Counted from the first letter of the stretch, positions 1 through 7,993 are shown. The stretch: DNA of 64,000 nucleotides from Streptomyces sp. yr375 (GCF_900110755.1 NZ_FOFF01000025.1:1-64000); one strand, 5' to 3'. Program-made: numbers and translations. Notes: a model not told the origin generated them from the letters alone.

Positions 1-293
1 CGGCTCTTCTTGACGCCCCAGTCCCAGTCCTTGGCCGTGCGCTCGTTCACGCCGACCTGCCTGGCCGCCACCCGGCGTGCGACACCGGCGGCCCGAAGCC
101 GCTCGTACTCGTCGCGCCCGGGATGCCGCCGCGACACGCGCACCGAGCTCCGTCCGGCCTTCCGAGCCCAGCCGAAGGCAGTGTTCCGGTTCACCCCCAG
201 CTCGCGCGCCACCACGGTCACGTTCCCCACAGCATCCAGCCGCGCAAGGAAACGCTCCCTCAACCCCGAAACATCATCGCGTCCAACGGCCAC
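1..293 (-). CDS. IS30-type transposase, N-terminal part (runs off the window)
   Basis: The reverse strand reads from a GTG at 293 to the window edge without a stop, giving about 97 residues. The protein has two helix-turn-helix-like stretches: one around VARELGVNRNTAFGWARKAG and one around GVARRVAARQVGVNERTAKD. This two-HTH N-terminus followed by a basic linker is typical of IS30-family transposases; the catalytic DDE part would lie outside the window. In other actinobacterial oriC regions a Ser/Thr kinase gene usually lies next to this sortase/TrpG block, so an insertion sequence here would be an accessory insertion. The start is uncertain, and a 14-bp inverted repeat lies just upstream of it. 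A non-transposase HTH regulator remains possible. Confidence 0.6.
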   Translation of the reverse strand, partial: MAVGRDDVSGLRERFLARLDAVGNVTVVARELGVNRNTAFGWARKAGRSSVRVSRRHPGRDEYERLRAAGVARRVAARQVGVNERTAKDWDWGVKKS

Positions 294-336
294 GGTCCTC
301 GCAACTCCCACAGATCGCGGGTGTTGCGAGGACCGT
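292..336. repeat. Perfect 14-bp inverted repeat upstream of the IS30-type gene
   Basis: ACGGTCCTCGCAAC at 292-305 is repeated in inverse orientation at 323-336, with a 17-base spacer. It overlaps the proposed transposase start codon on the minus strand. It could be the terminal inverted repeat region of the element, a hairpin limiting read-in transcription, or an operator. No T-run follows either arm, so a simple terminator is less likely. Confidence 0.6.
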
Positions 337-387
337 CAGAACCCAAGATGCGTCCGGTGGGGCCCACTCGCTTGTCCCTCTGTCGTC

Positions 388-1149
388 TCAGCCCAGTTCC
401 TTCGGCGGTGTGCGGTCCGCGTCGACCTTCTGCACCCGCTCCAGCTCGCCCCACACCACGTACCGGTAGCGGCTCGTGTACACCGGCGTGCAGGTCGTCA
501 GGGTGATGTAGTGGCCGGCCTTCTTCTTGCCGGACTCCTTGGGGACCTGGCCGAGGACCTCGACGTTGTACTTCGAGGTCTCGGGAAGGACCGCGTACAC
601 CTTGTAGACGTACCAGTCGTCCTTCGTCTCGAAGACGATCGGGTCGCCCTTCGCCAGCTTGTCGATGTTGTGGAACTTCGCGCCGTGGCCGTCGCGGTGG
701 GCGGCGAGCGTGAAGTTGCCCGCCTTGCCGCTGGTCGGGAGCGCGGCCTTCACGGGGTCGACGTAGTAGCCGGCGACGCCCTCGTTGAGGATCTTCGACG
801 AGGTGCCCTTCTCGACCAGCACCTCGCCGTTCTTCATCGCCGGAACGTGCAGGAAGCCGATGCCGTCCTTGGTGTCGAGCGCCCCGGGACCGGTGTCCTG
901 CTGGGCCCAGTTGTCGCGCACCTTGTCGCCCTGCCGGTTCGCGTGCCGGTCGGCGACGACGTTGGTCCACCACAGGGAGTAGACGACGAACAGGCCGAGG
1001 ACCAGGCCGGCCGTGATGAGAAGCTCCCCGAAGACGCTGACGGCCAGCGCGATCCGCCCGCCCCCGCGCCGCCGGGGCGCGGGCTCGGGCGCGTCCACGC
1101 GCGCGTGCTCTTCGTGCTCGGTGTCGCCGGTGGTCGCTGCCACGTTCAC
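388..1149 (-). CDS. srtE: Class E sortase (first of three)
   Basis: This 253-residue membrane-anchored transpeptidase would join secreted proteins bearing a C-terminal sorting signal to the cell wall. A short basic cytoplasmic tail (PAPRRRGGGR) precedes one membrane helix (about residues 34-58). The extracellular domain has the sortase signature: His in LAAHRDGHG, catalytic Cys in TLTTCTP and Arg in YTSRYR. Class E sortases of high-G+C Gram-positives favour LAXTG-type signals (family knowledge). I chose the GTG at 1149 because AGGGGC lies just upstream; an ATG at 1170 is in frame but has no such site. It is the last gene of a minus-strand operon, 51 bases after the preceding sortase, and resembles the S. 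coelicolor SrtE pair encoded at this locus. Confidence 0.9.
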   Translation of the reverse strand: MNVAATTGDTEHEEHARVDAPEPAPRRRGGGRIALAVSVFGELLITAGLVLGLFVVYSLWWTNVVADRHANRQGDKVRDNWAQQDTGPGALDTKDGIGFLHVPAMKNGEVLVEKGTSSKILNEGVAGYYVDPVKAALPTSGKAGNFTLAAHRDGHGAKFHNIDKLAKGDPIVFETKDDWYVYKVYAVLPETSKYNVEVLGQVPKESGKKKAGHYITLTTCTPVYTSRYRYVVWGELERVQKVDADRTPPKELG

Positions 1150-1200
1150 TCTGCCCCTACTCGACTGCACGCCTACTCGACCGCCCGGCCAACCGCCCGG

Positions 1201-2349
1201 CTACTGGACGAGCGCGTCCGGCTTGCCCTTGCTGCGCGGCCGTTCCTCGACCATCTTGCCCCAGACGATCAGGCGGTACTTACTGGTGAATTCCGGGGTG
1301 CAGGTGGTGAGCGTGATGTACCGGCCCGGCCCGGTGAACCCGGAGTCCGGCGGCACCGGATCGAGGACGCTCGTGTTGCTCGGCGAGGTCACCGGCAGCG
1401 AGGACGTCATCTTGTAGACGAAGTACTCGCTCTGCGTCTCGACGACCATCTCGTCGCCCGGCTGGAGCCGGTTGATGTACCGGAACGGCTCGCCGTGCGT
1501 GTTGCGGTGGCCCGCGAGCCCGAAGTTGCCGGTCTTCGCGTCGGGCATCGCCGTCGTCAGCGGGGCCTCGCCGTAGTGCCCGACCATGCCCTTGTCGAGC
1601 ACCTTCTTGTTGCTGACGCCCTCGGCGATCGGCACCACCACGTCCAGCTTGGGGATGTGGAGCATCGCGAAGCCCTGCCCGGGCGAGAAGGTCCCGGGGT
1701 TGCGCTTGCCGTTGGCCCAGTCGTCCTGGAGGGTGCTCGCCTCCTGGTCGGCCGCCGCGTGCGCCCGCACGTTCGTCCACCACAACTGGTAGGTGACGAA
1801 CAGCAGCATCAGCACACCGGTGGTGATGAACACCTCGCCCACCGCCCGGCTCGCGACCACGGCCGCGCTCGGCTTACGGGCCCGCTCCCGGCGACGGGCC
1901 TCGACACGCGACAACGGCCGCTCGTCCTGCGCCGGAGCGTCGACCCCGTGGGACCCGCCGGCCCCGTTGTATCCGTCATACCCCTGATACCCGCCGTACC
2001 CGTTGTACGACTCCGACGACTCCGACGACTCCGCCGCCTCGTCCTGGCCGCCATGGCGCCCACGGCGGCCCTTGGCCGCCTTCCTGCGGGCCGCACGGCC
2101 ACCGGCCGGGGATCCAGGGGCGGGAGAGGCCCCTAGGACGCCAGAGGCCGATATGGGGCCGCCGCCGAACGAGGACGACGCGGACGACGACACCGGTGGC
2201 GGCGGTATCCGCAGCGCCACCGTCTCCTCGTCGGCGGGCGGCCGGTACGACTCCCCCGCGTAGGGCCCCGCGCCGTACTGATCACCGCCGAACGACCCGT
2301 ACGGCGCGGAGCCGTACGAGTCCTCACGCTCGGGGCGCAGCGCGGTCAC
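1201..2349 (-). CDS. srtE: Class E sortase with long low-complexity N-terminus
   Basis: This 382-residue sortase has about 170 residues of Gly/Tyr/Ser/Pro-rich cytoplasmic sequence before a single membrane helix (VFITTGVLMLLFVTYQLWW). The extracellular catalytic domain carries His in LAGHRNTHGEP, Cys in TLTTCTPEF and Arg in TSKYRLIVWG. The GTG at 2349 overlaps the stop of the amidotransferase gene as GTGA, so translation is probably coupled. The long disordered tail is unlike the other two sortases here and could mediate localisation or protein contacts (inference). The paralogues diverge around the active site (TCTP here and in the first sortase, TCDP in the third), so they may differ in substrate. 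Confidence 0.9.
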   Translation of the reverse strand: MTALRPEREDSYGSAPYGSFGGDQYGAGPYAGESYRPPADEETVALRIPPPPVSSSASSSFGGGPISASGVLGASPAPGSPAGGRAARRKAAKGRRGRHGGQDEAAESSESSESYNGYGGYQGYDGYNGAGGSHGVDAPAQDERPLSRVEARRRERARKPSAAVVASRAVGEVFITTGVLMLLFVTYQLWWTNVRAHAAADQEASTLQDDWANGKRNPGTFSPGQGFAMLHIPKLDVVVPIAEGVSNKKVLDKGMVGHYGEAPLTTAMPDAKTGNFGLAGHRNTHGEPFRYINRLQPGDEMVVETQSEYFVYKMTSSLPVTSPSNTSVLDPVPPDSGFTGPGRYITLTTCTPEFTSKYRLIVWGKMVEERPRSKGKPDALVQ

Positions 2350-2984
2350 GCCGTGGCCCTGCCCACCACCGGGGCGAGCCCCACCGACCTCGCCACCGCG
2401 CCCTGGTCGCCGCACTCCACCAGCCAGTTGGCCAGCATCCGGTGCCCGTGCTCGGTCAGCACCGACTCCGGGTGGAACTGCACGCCCTCGACGGGCAGTT
2501 CACGGTGGCGCAGACCCATGATGATCCCGTCGTGCGTACGGGCGGTGACCTCGAGTTCGGCCGGGACCGTCGCGGGCTCGGCGGCCAGCGAGTGGTAGCG
2601 GGTCGCGGTGAAGGGGGTCGGCAGGCCCGCGAAGACGCCCTTGCCCTCGTGGTCCACCAGCGAGGTCTTGCCGTGCAGCAGCTCGGGTGCCCGGTCCACC
2701 ACACCGCCGTACGCCACCTGCATCGACTGCATGCCCAGGCAGACGCCGAAGACCGGTACGCCGGTGGCCGCGCAGTGCCGGACCATCTCGATGCAGACGC
2801 CGGCCTCCTCGGGCGTCCCGGGGCCGGGGGAGAGCAGGACGCCGTCGAAGCCGTCCTGGGCGTGGGCCGTGGAGACCTCGTCGTTGCGCAGGACCTCGCA
2901 CTCGGCACCGAGCTGGTACAGGTACTGGACCAGGTTGAAGACGAAACTGTCGTAGTTGTCGACGACGAGAATGCGCGCGCTCAC
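2346..2984 (-). CDS. trpG: Anthranilate / aminodeoxychorismate synthase component II (glutamine amidotransferase)
   Basis: This 212-residue class I glutamine amidotransferase supplies ammonia from glutamine to a chorismate-using synthase, either for folate (PabA role) or tryptophan (TrpG role). The nucleophile is Cys82 in GVCLGMQ, and the other triad members are His171 and Glu173 in FHPES. The oxyanion-strand motif SPGPGTP is intact. The GTG at 2984 overlaps the stop of the small upstream membrane protein (GTGA), and its own stop overlaps the next sortase start in the same way. No component I gene is in the window. Placement beside crgA/DUF881 matches trpG (Rv0013) of mycobacteria. Which pathway it serves cannot be decided here. 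Confidence 0.92.
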   Translation of the reverse strand: MSARILVVDNYDSFVFNLVQYLYQLGAECEVLRNDEVSTAHAQDGFDGVLLSPGPGTPEEAGVCIEMVRHCAATGVPVFGVCLGMQSMQVAYGGVVDRAPELLHGKTSLVDHEGKGVFAGLPTPFTATRYHSLAAEPATVPAELEVTARTHDGIIMGLRHRELPVEGVQFHPESVLTEHGHRMLANWLVECGDQGAVARSVGLAPVVGRATA

Positions 2985-3142
2985 TGGTTGTCCACCGTCA
3001 CATCGTTGAAGGGAAGCAGCGGTTCGGCCCATGGGAAGACGTACTGGAACAGCGCGTACACGACGGCGACGACCAGGACGAGCGAGATCAGCGCCCTCAC
3101 CCACGCGTTTCCCGGCAGATGCCGCCAGATCCAGCCGTACAT
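2981..3142 (-). CDS. Small single-pass membrane protein (53 aa)
   Basis: The ATG at 3142 is preceded by GGAAGG at good spacing. In-frame GTGs further upstream (to 3190) lack a comparable site. The protein has a Trp-rich N-terminus (MYGWIWRHLPGN), one hydrophobic helix (about residues 16-36) and a short tail ending NDVTVDNQ. Its stop overlaps the GTG of the amidotransferase gene. I do not recognise a named family, but good initiation signals and tight coupling within the sortase operon argue that it is real. A role with the sortases is possible by context only. Confidence 0.75.
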   Translation of the reverse strand: MYGWIWRHLPGNAWVRALISLVLVVAVVYALFQYVFPWAEPLLPFNDVTVDNQ

Positions 3143-3194
3143 GCCGTCCCTTCCGTCGTACCACGGCACCTGACTCACGCCGTACGCCACCAGA

Positions 3195-3893
3195 CTAACG
3201 GCGTAGGGCCTTCGGTTCGCCTGCCTCCACAGGCTGTGTGGAGTCCAGGTGCGCCCAGACGATCAGCCGGTGACTGTGCCCCCATTCCGGATCGCACGTG
3301 GTCAACGTCAGGTACCGGCCCGGACGCGTGTACCCCGACGTACGTGGCACAGCGTCGATCACCTCGACGTCCGAGGGCACTGTTTTGTAAGGCCCTTTGT
3401 CGATCCGATACGTGAACCACGTCGTCCCGTCCGTGAGCACCACCGCGTCCCCCCGCCTGAGCTCGGGAAAGTCCTTGAAAGGATCGCCGTACGTACGGCG
3501 GTGACCCGCGACGGAGAAGTTCCCGGTCTGCCCGAGCCGCGCCGTCCCGGCGTAGTGCCCGAGCCCCTTCTTCAGGGTGCCGGTCTCCGTGCCTTCGAGC
3601 ACCGGCTTGTTCCACGTGAAACCAAGACGCGGGATGTACATCACCGCGAAGGGGCTGCCGTTCCGGTACGGCGACGGCTCGGCTGCGGTGTCGGTGGGGC
3701 GCGCGCTCGGGGCGAGGCCGGGTGACGCGGTCTGCCGCGCCCACTGGTCGTGCAGGTCGTCGATCTGGTCGCCCATGACGCGGTCGGCCTGGACGCCGGT
3801 CCAGAACAGCACGTAGCAGACGAAGAGGACGATGACGGCGCCGACGGTGATGCACAGCTCGCTGAACGTCCTGACGATCACCCGTATCGACAC
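3195..3893 (-). CDS. srtE: Class E sortase (third, short form)
   Basis: This 232-residue sortase has a very short cytoplasmic N-terminus, one membrane helix (about residues 9-32) and an extracellular domain. It shows His in VAGHRRTYGDP, catalytic Cys in TLTTCDPEWG and Arg in SHRLIVW. It differs from the other two in having TCDP rather than TCTP after the nucleophile. The GTG start at 3893 has GGGAG about ten bases upstream. It lies 18 bases after the DUF881 gene and 52 bases before the small membrane protein, so it belongs to the same operon. Codons at 3609-3622 contain a one-mismatch parS-like sequence. Confidence 0.9.
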   Translation of the reverse strand: MSIRVIVRTFSELCITVGAVIVLFVCYVLFWTGVQADRVMGDQIDDLHDQWARQTASPGLAPSARPTDTAAEPSPYRNGSPFAVMYIPRLGFTWNKPVLEGTETGTLKKGLGHYAGTARLGQTGNFSVAGHRRTYGDPFKDFPELRRGDAVVLTDGTTWFTYRIDKGPYKTVPSDVEVIDAVPRTSGYTRPGRYLTLTTCDPEWGHSHRLIVWAHLDSTQPVEAGEPKALRR

Positions 3894-3911
3894 AGGCGCT
3901 CCCGCCGCTTG

Positions 3912-4763
3912 CTACTCCACAGGCTTCGCGTAGTGCAGATCCACTGTGCCCGAGTAACCCGGCAGAGTCACCGTCCCGTCCTCGGTGACTTTCCAGCCGA
4001 GGCCGTACACGTTCACGTACACCATGTAGTTCTGGATCGCCGGGGCCTCGGCGAGCGCCTGCTGCAGCTTCTCCGGGTCCCCGACCGCCTGGATCTTGTA
4101 CGGCGGCGAGTAGACGCGGCCCTGGAGGATCAGGGTGTTGCCGACGCAGCGGACGGCGCTGGTGGAGATCAGCCGCTGGTCCATGACCTTGATGCCCTGG
4201 GCGCCGCCCTGCCAGAGCGCGTTCACCACCGCCTGGAGGTCCTGCTGGTGGATGACGAGGTAGTCGGGCTGCGGTTCCGGGTAGCCGGGGAGCTTGGCGG
4301 TGGCGTTGGGCGGGGCGTCGTTGAGCGTGACCGTGAGGGCCTCGCCCTTGAGTTTCTGGGTGCCCGCCTTCTTCTCCAGCCCCGCGAGCTTGTCGTCCTG
4401 GGCCTTCGTACTGCCGTCGTCGGCCTCGGCCAGCGACTCCACGTCCTCGCGCAGGGTCCCGTTCGCCTCGTCCAGCTCGCCGTTCTTCTGGCTGCGTTCC
4501 TCGATGAGGTCCGACAGCCTCAGCAGGGAGGCGTCCGTACGGATATTGGTGCCCTTGGCGGTGTTGAAACTGGTGACGAAGAGCAGCCCGGCGAGGGCGA
4601 AGACACCCACGGTGAGTACCCGAACGGGCCGGAACCGGCCCCGGCGCTCAGGGGTGGGAGAAGGGGAAGGCGAGGGGGCAGATGAGGGAGAAGAGGCGGA
4701 GGTGACGGAGTCGGAGGCGGAATCCGTTGAATCTGTCCCGGAGGAGTCGGCAGAATTGGTCAA
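3912..4763 (-). CDS. DUF881 family membrane protein
   Basis: This is a 283-residue protein. The N-terminal 45 residues are Ser/Pro/Thr-rich, followed by one membrane helix (VLTVGVFALAGLLFVTSF) and a coiled-coil-like stretch (about residues 80-125). The C-terminal DUF881 domain (about 140-283) contains the family segments LVIHQQDLQAVVNALWQGGA and AIQNYMVYVNVYG. DUF881 proteins (YlxW-like) neighbour division and cell-wall genes in many Gram-positives, and here crgA lies divergently next to it; the function is not established. The best start is an unusual TTG at 4763, with AAGGAG upstream. It is the first gene of the sortase operon. Confidence 0.85.
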   Translation of the reverse strand: MTNSADSSGTDSTDSASDSVTSASSPSSAPSPSPSPTPERRGRFRPVRVLTVGVFALAGLLFVTSFNTAKGTNIRTDASLLRLSDLIEERSQKNGELDEANGTLREDVESLAEADDGSTKAQDDKLAGLEKKAGTQKLKGEALTVTLNDAPPNATAKLPGYPEPQPDYLVIHQQDLQAVVNALWQGGAQGIKVMDQRLISTSAVRCVGNTLILQGRVYSPPYKIQAVGDPEKLQQALAEAPAIQNYMVYVNVYGLGWKVTEDGTVTLPGYSGTVDLHYAKPVE

Positions 4764-4911
4764 CGTACCCTTATCTCCTTCGGCGCCGTAGAAGCACTAC
4801 GCTAACGGACGCCCGGGGAAGCCCCTCAGTCCCCCAGTACCCGAGTACACAGCCCCCGAGCCCGACCCAGCACCTGCGCGGCCACGCAGCGCATCGACAG
4901 GAGAGACCCTC

Positions 4912-5166
4912 GTGCCGAAGTCACGTATCCGCAAGAAGGCCGACTACACGCCGCCGCCGGCGAAGCAGGCGACCGCCATCAAGCTGACCAACCGTGCCTG
5001 GGTCGCCCCCGTGATGCTGGCCATGTTCCTCATCGGGCTCGCCTGGATCGTGGTGTTCTACGTCACCGACGGTTCGCTGCCGATCGACAAGCTCGACAAC
5101 TGGAACATCGTCGTGGGCTTCGGGTTCATCGCTGCCGGGTTCGGCGTCTCCACGCAGTGGAAGTAG
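4912..5166 (+). CDS. crgA: Cell division protein CrgA
   Basis: This 84-residue protein has a short basic N-terminus (MPKSRIRKKADYTPPP) and two membrane helices (about residues 31-52 and 64-80), ending STQWK. This is the standard CrgA length and layout. CrgA is an actinobacterial membrane protein that influences Z-ring formation and recruits cell-wall synthesis proteins; in Streptomyces it coordinates growth and sporulation septation (established for the family). The GTG at 4912 has a good ribosome site (AGGAGAG). It is transcribed divergently from the DUF881-sortase operon, with about 150 bases between them for the two promoters. Confidence 0.95.
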   Translation: MPKSRIRKKADYTPPPAKQATAIKLTNRAWVAPVMLAMFLIGLAWIVVFYVTDGSLPIDKLDNWNIVVGFGFIAAGFGVSTQWK

Positions 5167-5202
5167 GGCACGGCCCGGCTCTGCCCAGGGCTATCCCCTG
5201 AG

Positions 5203-5412
5203 TTATCCACAGCAGTTTTCCACATGGGGAAAAGAAAGACGATCTGTGGATAACTCATCGGAGGTTGACGCCGGTGTGACGTAACTACCGGCTGCCACCT
5301 TCACTCGAAGAACTGTTCGCCCCCTGCCTGACCTGCGTAAACACGGGTCAGCGACAGGGGGCACAGTTGTTCCCGCACGTTGTGCACAAGAATCGACACA
5401 GACTGTGGAAAA
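5203..5412. promoter_or_regulatory. DnaA-box cluster in the crgA-rhomboid gap
   Basis: The 254-base gap between two convergent genes holds several DnaA-box-like nonamers. They are TTATCCACA at 5203-5211, TTTTCCACA at 5216-5224, TGTGGATAA at 5245-5253, a palindromic TTGTGCACAA at 5380-5389 and TGTGGAAAA at 5404-5412. The first and third are exact TTATCCACA boxes in opposite orientations. The cluster lies about 28 kb from oriC. Titration of DnaA by box clusters outside oriC has been reported in Streptomyces; that this cluster does so is inference. Confidence 0.7.
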
Positions 5413-5420
5413 CAGCGCGC

Positions 5421-6329
5421 TCAGGTGAGCTGGGTGGTCCTCAGGAGCGTCACGACCACGACGGCGACCAGCATCAGCGCGCACGTCCCGTACTGCACGA
5501 GGGCACGGCGCTCGCGCGGGGTGCGCGGGGCGTAGACCATGGCCACGCCGATGACGACACCGGCGACCAGACCGCCGACGTGGGCCTGCCAGGCGATGCC
5601 GCTCCACCCGAACGTGATGACCAGGTTGATCACCAGCAGGGCGATGACCGGCCGCATGTCGTAGCGCTGCCGCCGCACCAGCACGGCGAGCGCGCCGAAC
5701 AGCCCGAAGATGGCCCCGGACGCGCCGAGCGAGGGCTGATTGGGCTCGGCGAGCAGGTACGTCAGCGCGCTGCCGGCGAGACCGGAGACCAGGTACAGCG
5801 CGAGGAAGCGGGCCCGGCCGAGGGCCGCTTCGAGCGGGCCGCCGATCCACCACAGGCTGAGCATGTTGGACAGGATGTGGATGATGCTGCCGTGCAGGAA
5901 CATCGAGGTCAGCAGCCGGTACCACTGCCCCTCGGCCACGCCCTGGAGCTCACCGAACCCGAGGGCCGGCACGATCGCGCGGCCGATCATGTCGAACCGG
6001 TCGGTGAAACTGTCGCCGACGGCCTGCTGCACCAGGAACATCGCCAGGTTGAGGCCGATGAGGATCTTGGTGAGCAGATGCGGATCGGCGGCGATCGCGC
6101 CCCCCGCGAGCGTGCGGGGCTGCGAGGCGCTGGGCGCGTGCCCGGTACCGGAACCCTCGCGGACGCAGGTGGGGCACTGGAAGCCGACGGAGGCGCTGAC
6201 CATGCACTCGGGGCAGATCGGGCGCTCGCAGCGGGTGCAGCGAATGCCGGTCTCCCGCCCGGGGTGCCGATAGCAGACGGGCAGGCCGCTGTGCGCGTCG
6301 TCCTGCCGGCTGCCAGGCGCCTGGTCCAT
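5421..6329 (-). CDS. Rhomboid family intramembrane serine protease with N-terminal zinc ribbon
   Basis: This is a 302-residue membrane protein. The cytoplasmic N-terminus holds four Cys-x2-Cys-like knuckles (CTRC, CPEC, CPTC and an earlier CYRH), which look like a zinc-binding B-box-like module (residues 19-55). The membrane part (about 88-300) is a rhomboid fold. It has catalytic Ser204 in GASGAIFG, catalytic His250 in WQAHVGG, the HGSIIHILSNM stretch on helix 2 and a Trp/Arg loop 1. Rhomboids cleave substrates inside the membrane; the target here is unknown. The ATG at 6329 has AGGGGAG upstream; a much longer frame upstream is antisense to other genes and is not coding. It is convergent with crgA. 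Confidence 0.92.
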   Translation of the reverse strand: MDQAPGSRQDDAHSGLPVCYRHPGRETGIRCTRCERPICPECMVSASVGFQCPTCVREGSGTGHAPSASQPRTLAGGAIAADPHLLTKILIGLNLAMFLVQQAVGDSFTDRFDMIGRAIVPALGFGELQGVAEGQWYRLLTSMFLHGSIIHILSNMLSLWWIGGPLEAALGRARFLALYLVSGLAGSALTYLLAEPNQPSLGASGAIFGLFGALAVLVRRQRYDMRPVIALLVINLVITFGWSGIAWQAHVGGLVAGVVIGVAMVYAPRTPRERRALVQYGTCALMLVAVVVVTLLRTTQLT

Positions 6330-6410
6330 GGGCTCCCCTAAAGAGTCGTACCTGAGAGTCGTACGTGAAAGTCGAAGTCGTATCCGAAGAGGCGCGGTCG
6401 GGAAAGGAAC

Positions 6411-6442
6411 CGCCCCGCTCATCCTTACGGACGAGCGGGGCG
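6411..6442. terminator. Hairpin between cyclophilin and rhomboid genes
   Basis: A perfect 10-bp stem, CGCCCCGCTC (6411-6420) with GAGCGGGGCG (6433-6442), encloses a 12-base loop. TTTT follows on the plus strand, and a mixed pyrimidine tract follows in the minus direction. It lies downstream of the minus-strand cyclophilin gene. The 40 bases between it and that stop contain several imperfect copies of CAGGCCTGCT. Confidence 0.75.
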
Positions 6443-6490
6443 TTTTGTTCCCGGACCTGCTCAGGCCTGCTCGGGCCTGCCCAGGCCTGC

Positions 6491-7024
6491 TCAGGCCTGG
6501 CGGGTCTCGACGACGACCGACTCGATGACGACGTCCTTCACCGGACGGTCGGTGCGCGGGTTGGTCTGGGTGGTCGCGATGGCGTCCACGACCTTCTGGC
6601 TCGCCGCGTCGGTGACCTCGCCGAAGATGGTGTGCTTGCGGGTCAGCCAGGCCGTCGGGGAGACGGTGAGGAAGAACTGCGAGCCGTTGGTGCCCGGCCC
6701 CGCGTTGGCCATGGCCAACAGGTAGGGACGGTCGAACCGCAGGTCCGGGTGGAACTCGTCCTCGAACTTGTAGCCGGGACCGCCGGTGCCGTTGCCCAGC
6801 GGGTCGCCGCCCTGGATCATGAAACCGCTGATCACCCGGTGGAAGACCGTGCCGTCGTAGAGCTTGTCCTTGGACTTCGCGCCCGTCTCCGGGTTGACCC
6901 ACTCCCGCTTGCCGGTGGCGAGCTCGACGAAGTTCTTGACCGTCTTCGGGGCGTGGTCCGGGAACAGCCGGATCTCGATGTCGCCCTGGTTGGTCTTGAG
7001 GGTGGCGTACAGGTGCTCGGCCAC
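6491..7024 (-). CDS. ppiA: Peptidyl-prolyl cis-trans isomerase, cyclophilin type
   Basis: This 177-residue single-domain cyclophilin catalyses cis-trans isomerisation of X-Pro bonds. It shows the family core: the catalytic Arg in FHRVISGFMIQGGDP, LAMANAGPGTNGSQFFLT and WLTRKHTIFGEV. There is no signal peptide or membrane segment, so it should be cytoplasmic. The GTG at 7024 is preceded by GGAAGG. Its position near crgA and rhomboid genes is the same as in mycobacteria (ppiA next to Rv0010c and crgA). A hairpin terminator follows the gene. Confidence 0.95.
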   Translation of the reverse strand: MAEHLYATLKTNQGDIEIRLFPDHAPKTVKNFVELATGKREWVNPETGAKSKDKLYDGTVFHRVISGFMIQGGDPLGNGTGGPGYKFEDEFHPDLRFDRPYLLAMANAGPGTNGSQFFLTVSPTAWLTRKHTIFGEVTDAASQKVVDAIATTQTNPRTDRPVKDVVIESVVVETRQA

Positions 7025-7279
7025 GATCTGCCTTCCGTTGTCTTCCTGTGACCCCACGATCCTCGCACGCCCCACGGGGTACGACGGCGGACGGCCCGCT
7101 GCGGAAATACGCCCGAGTCGCGCGCGACGGGGGCGGGCGGGGCCGATCCGTGGCATCGTCGGCTTTGTCGGCCTGTCGACCATATGCCCGTCCACACATG
7201 CCGTGACGGCCCTCGGCAGGCATGATCCGTAAAAGGGTGGAAAGTCGAAATACCGTACGCCACCGAGGAGGAGGATCCC

Positions 7280-7993
7280 GTGACCCGCATCGACAGCGTG
7301 CGCTCCGCGACCGGCTCGGCGAAGGGCAGCGTGCTGCACGCCGCGGAAGTGGTGGCGCCCTACGCCGACACGGCCAAGGAGCGGGCCGCGCTGTACGCGC
7401 ATGAGGCCCGCGTACGGCTCGCGCCCAAGGTGTCGCAGGCCGCCGAACAGGCCCGCGTCCAGTACGACGCCCATGTCGTCCCCTATCTGGAACAGGCGAA
7501 GACGCACGTCCCGCCGAAGGTCGACCTGGCCGCGCAGGAAGCGGCAGCCCGTACCCGGCTGGCCGCGCGGCAGGCCGCCGAGTACTCCCGGCCGAGGATC
7601 GAACAGGCGGTGGCCGCGGCCGGCCCCGTGAAGGACGAGGCCGCCGCCCGGAGCGTCGCCGCGCTGGCCGCCCTGCGCGGTCAGGTGACGCCGAAGGAGA
7701 TCCAGAAGCTGGCGCGCAAGCACCGGCGGCACGCCAAGGCGGGCAAGCTCGCCAAGGCGCTGGCCGTGCTCGGCGCCGTCGCCGGCGGTGCCTACGCGGC
7801 CTGGAAGTGGTGGGACAGGCAGGCCAACCCGGACTGGCTGGTCGAGCCGCCGGCCGCCACGGAGGTCCCCGCCGCGGGCCTGACCTCGGTGGACGGCAGC
7901 GCCGACCCGTCGGTCCTGGACCCCGAGGTCCAGGCCAAGGAAGCCGAGAAGGACGCCGAGAACGAGGCCGCGAACCGCGAGGACCGTAGCTGA
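7280..7993 (+). CDS. DUF5324 family protein
   Basis: This 237-residue protein is Ala/Glu/Lys/Arg-rich. Long amphipathic helices (about residues 15-140) read like a coiled coil or apolipoprotein-like array. They are followed by a basic stretch (KHRRHAKAGKLAK), a short hydrophobic segment (LAVLGAVAGGAYAAWKWW, about 160-177) and an acidic tail ending EANREDRS. This pattern matches the Streptomyces DUF5324 family, whose role is unknown. The GTG at 7280 has GAGGAGGAGGA upstream. It is divergent from the cyclophilin gene, and the 255-base gap between them shows no other coding sequence. It is the last core gene before the accessory island. Confidence 0.8.
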   Translation: MTRIDSVRSATGSAKGSVLHAAEVVAPYADTAKERAALYAHEARVRLAPKVSQAAEQARVQYDAHVVPYLEQAKTHVPPKVDLAAQEAAARTRLAARQAAEYSRPRIEQAVAAAGPVKDEAAARSVAALAALRGQVTPKEIQKLARKHRRHAKAGKLAKALAVLGAVAGGAYAAWKWWDRQANPDWLVEPPAATEVPAAGLTSVDGSADPSVLDPEVQAKEAEKDAENEAANREDRS

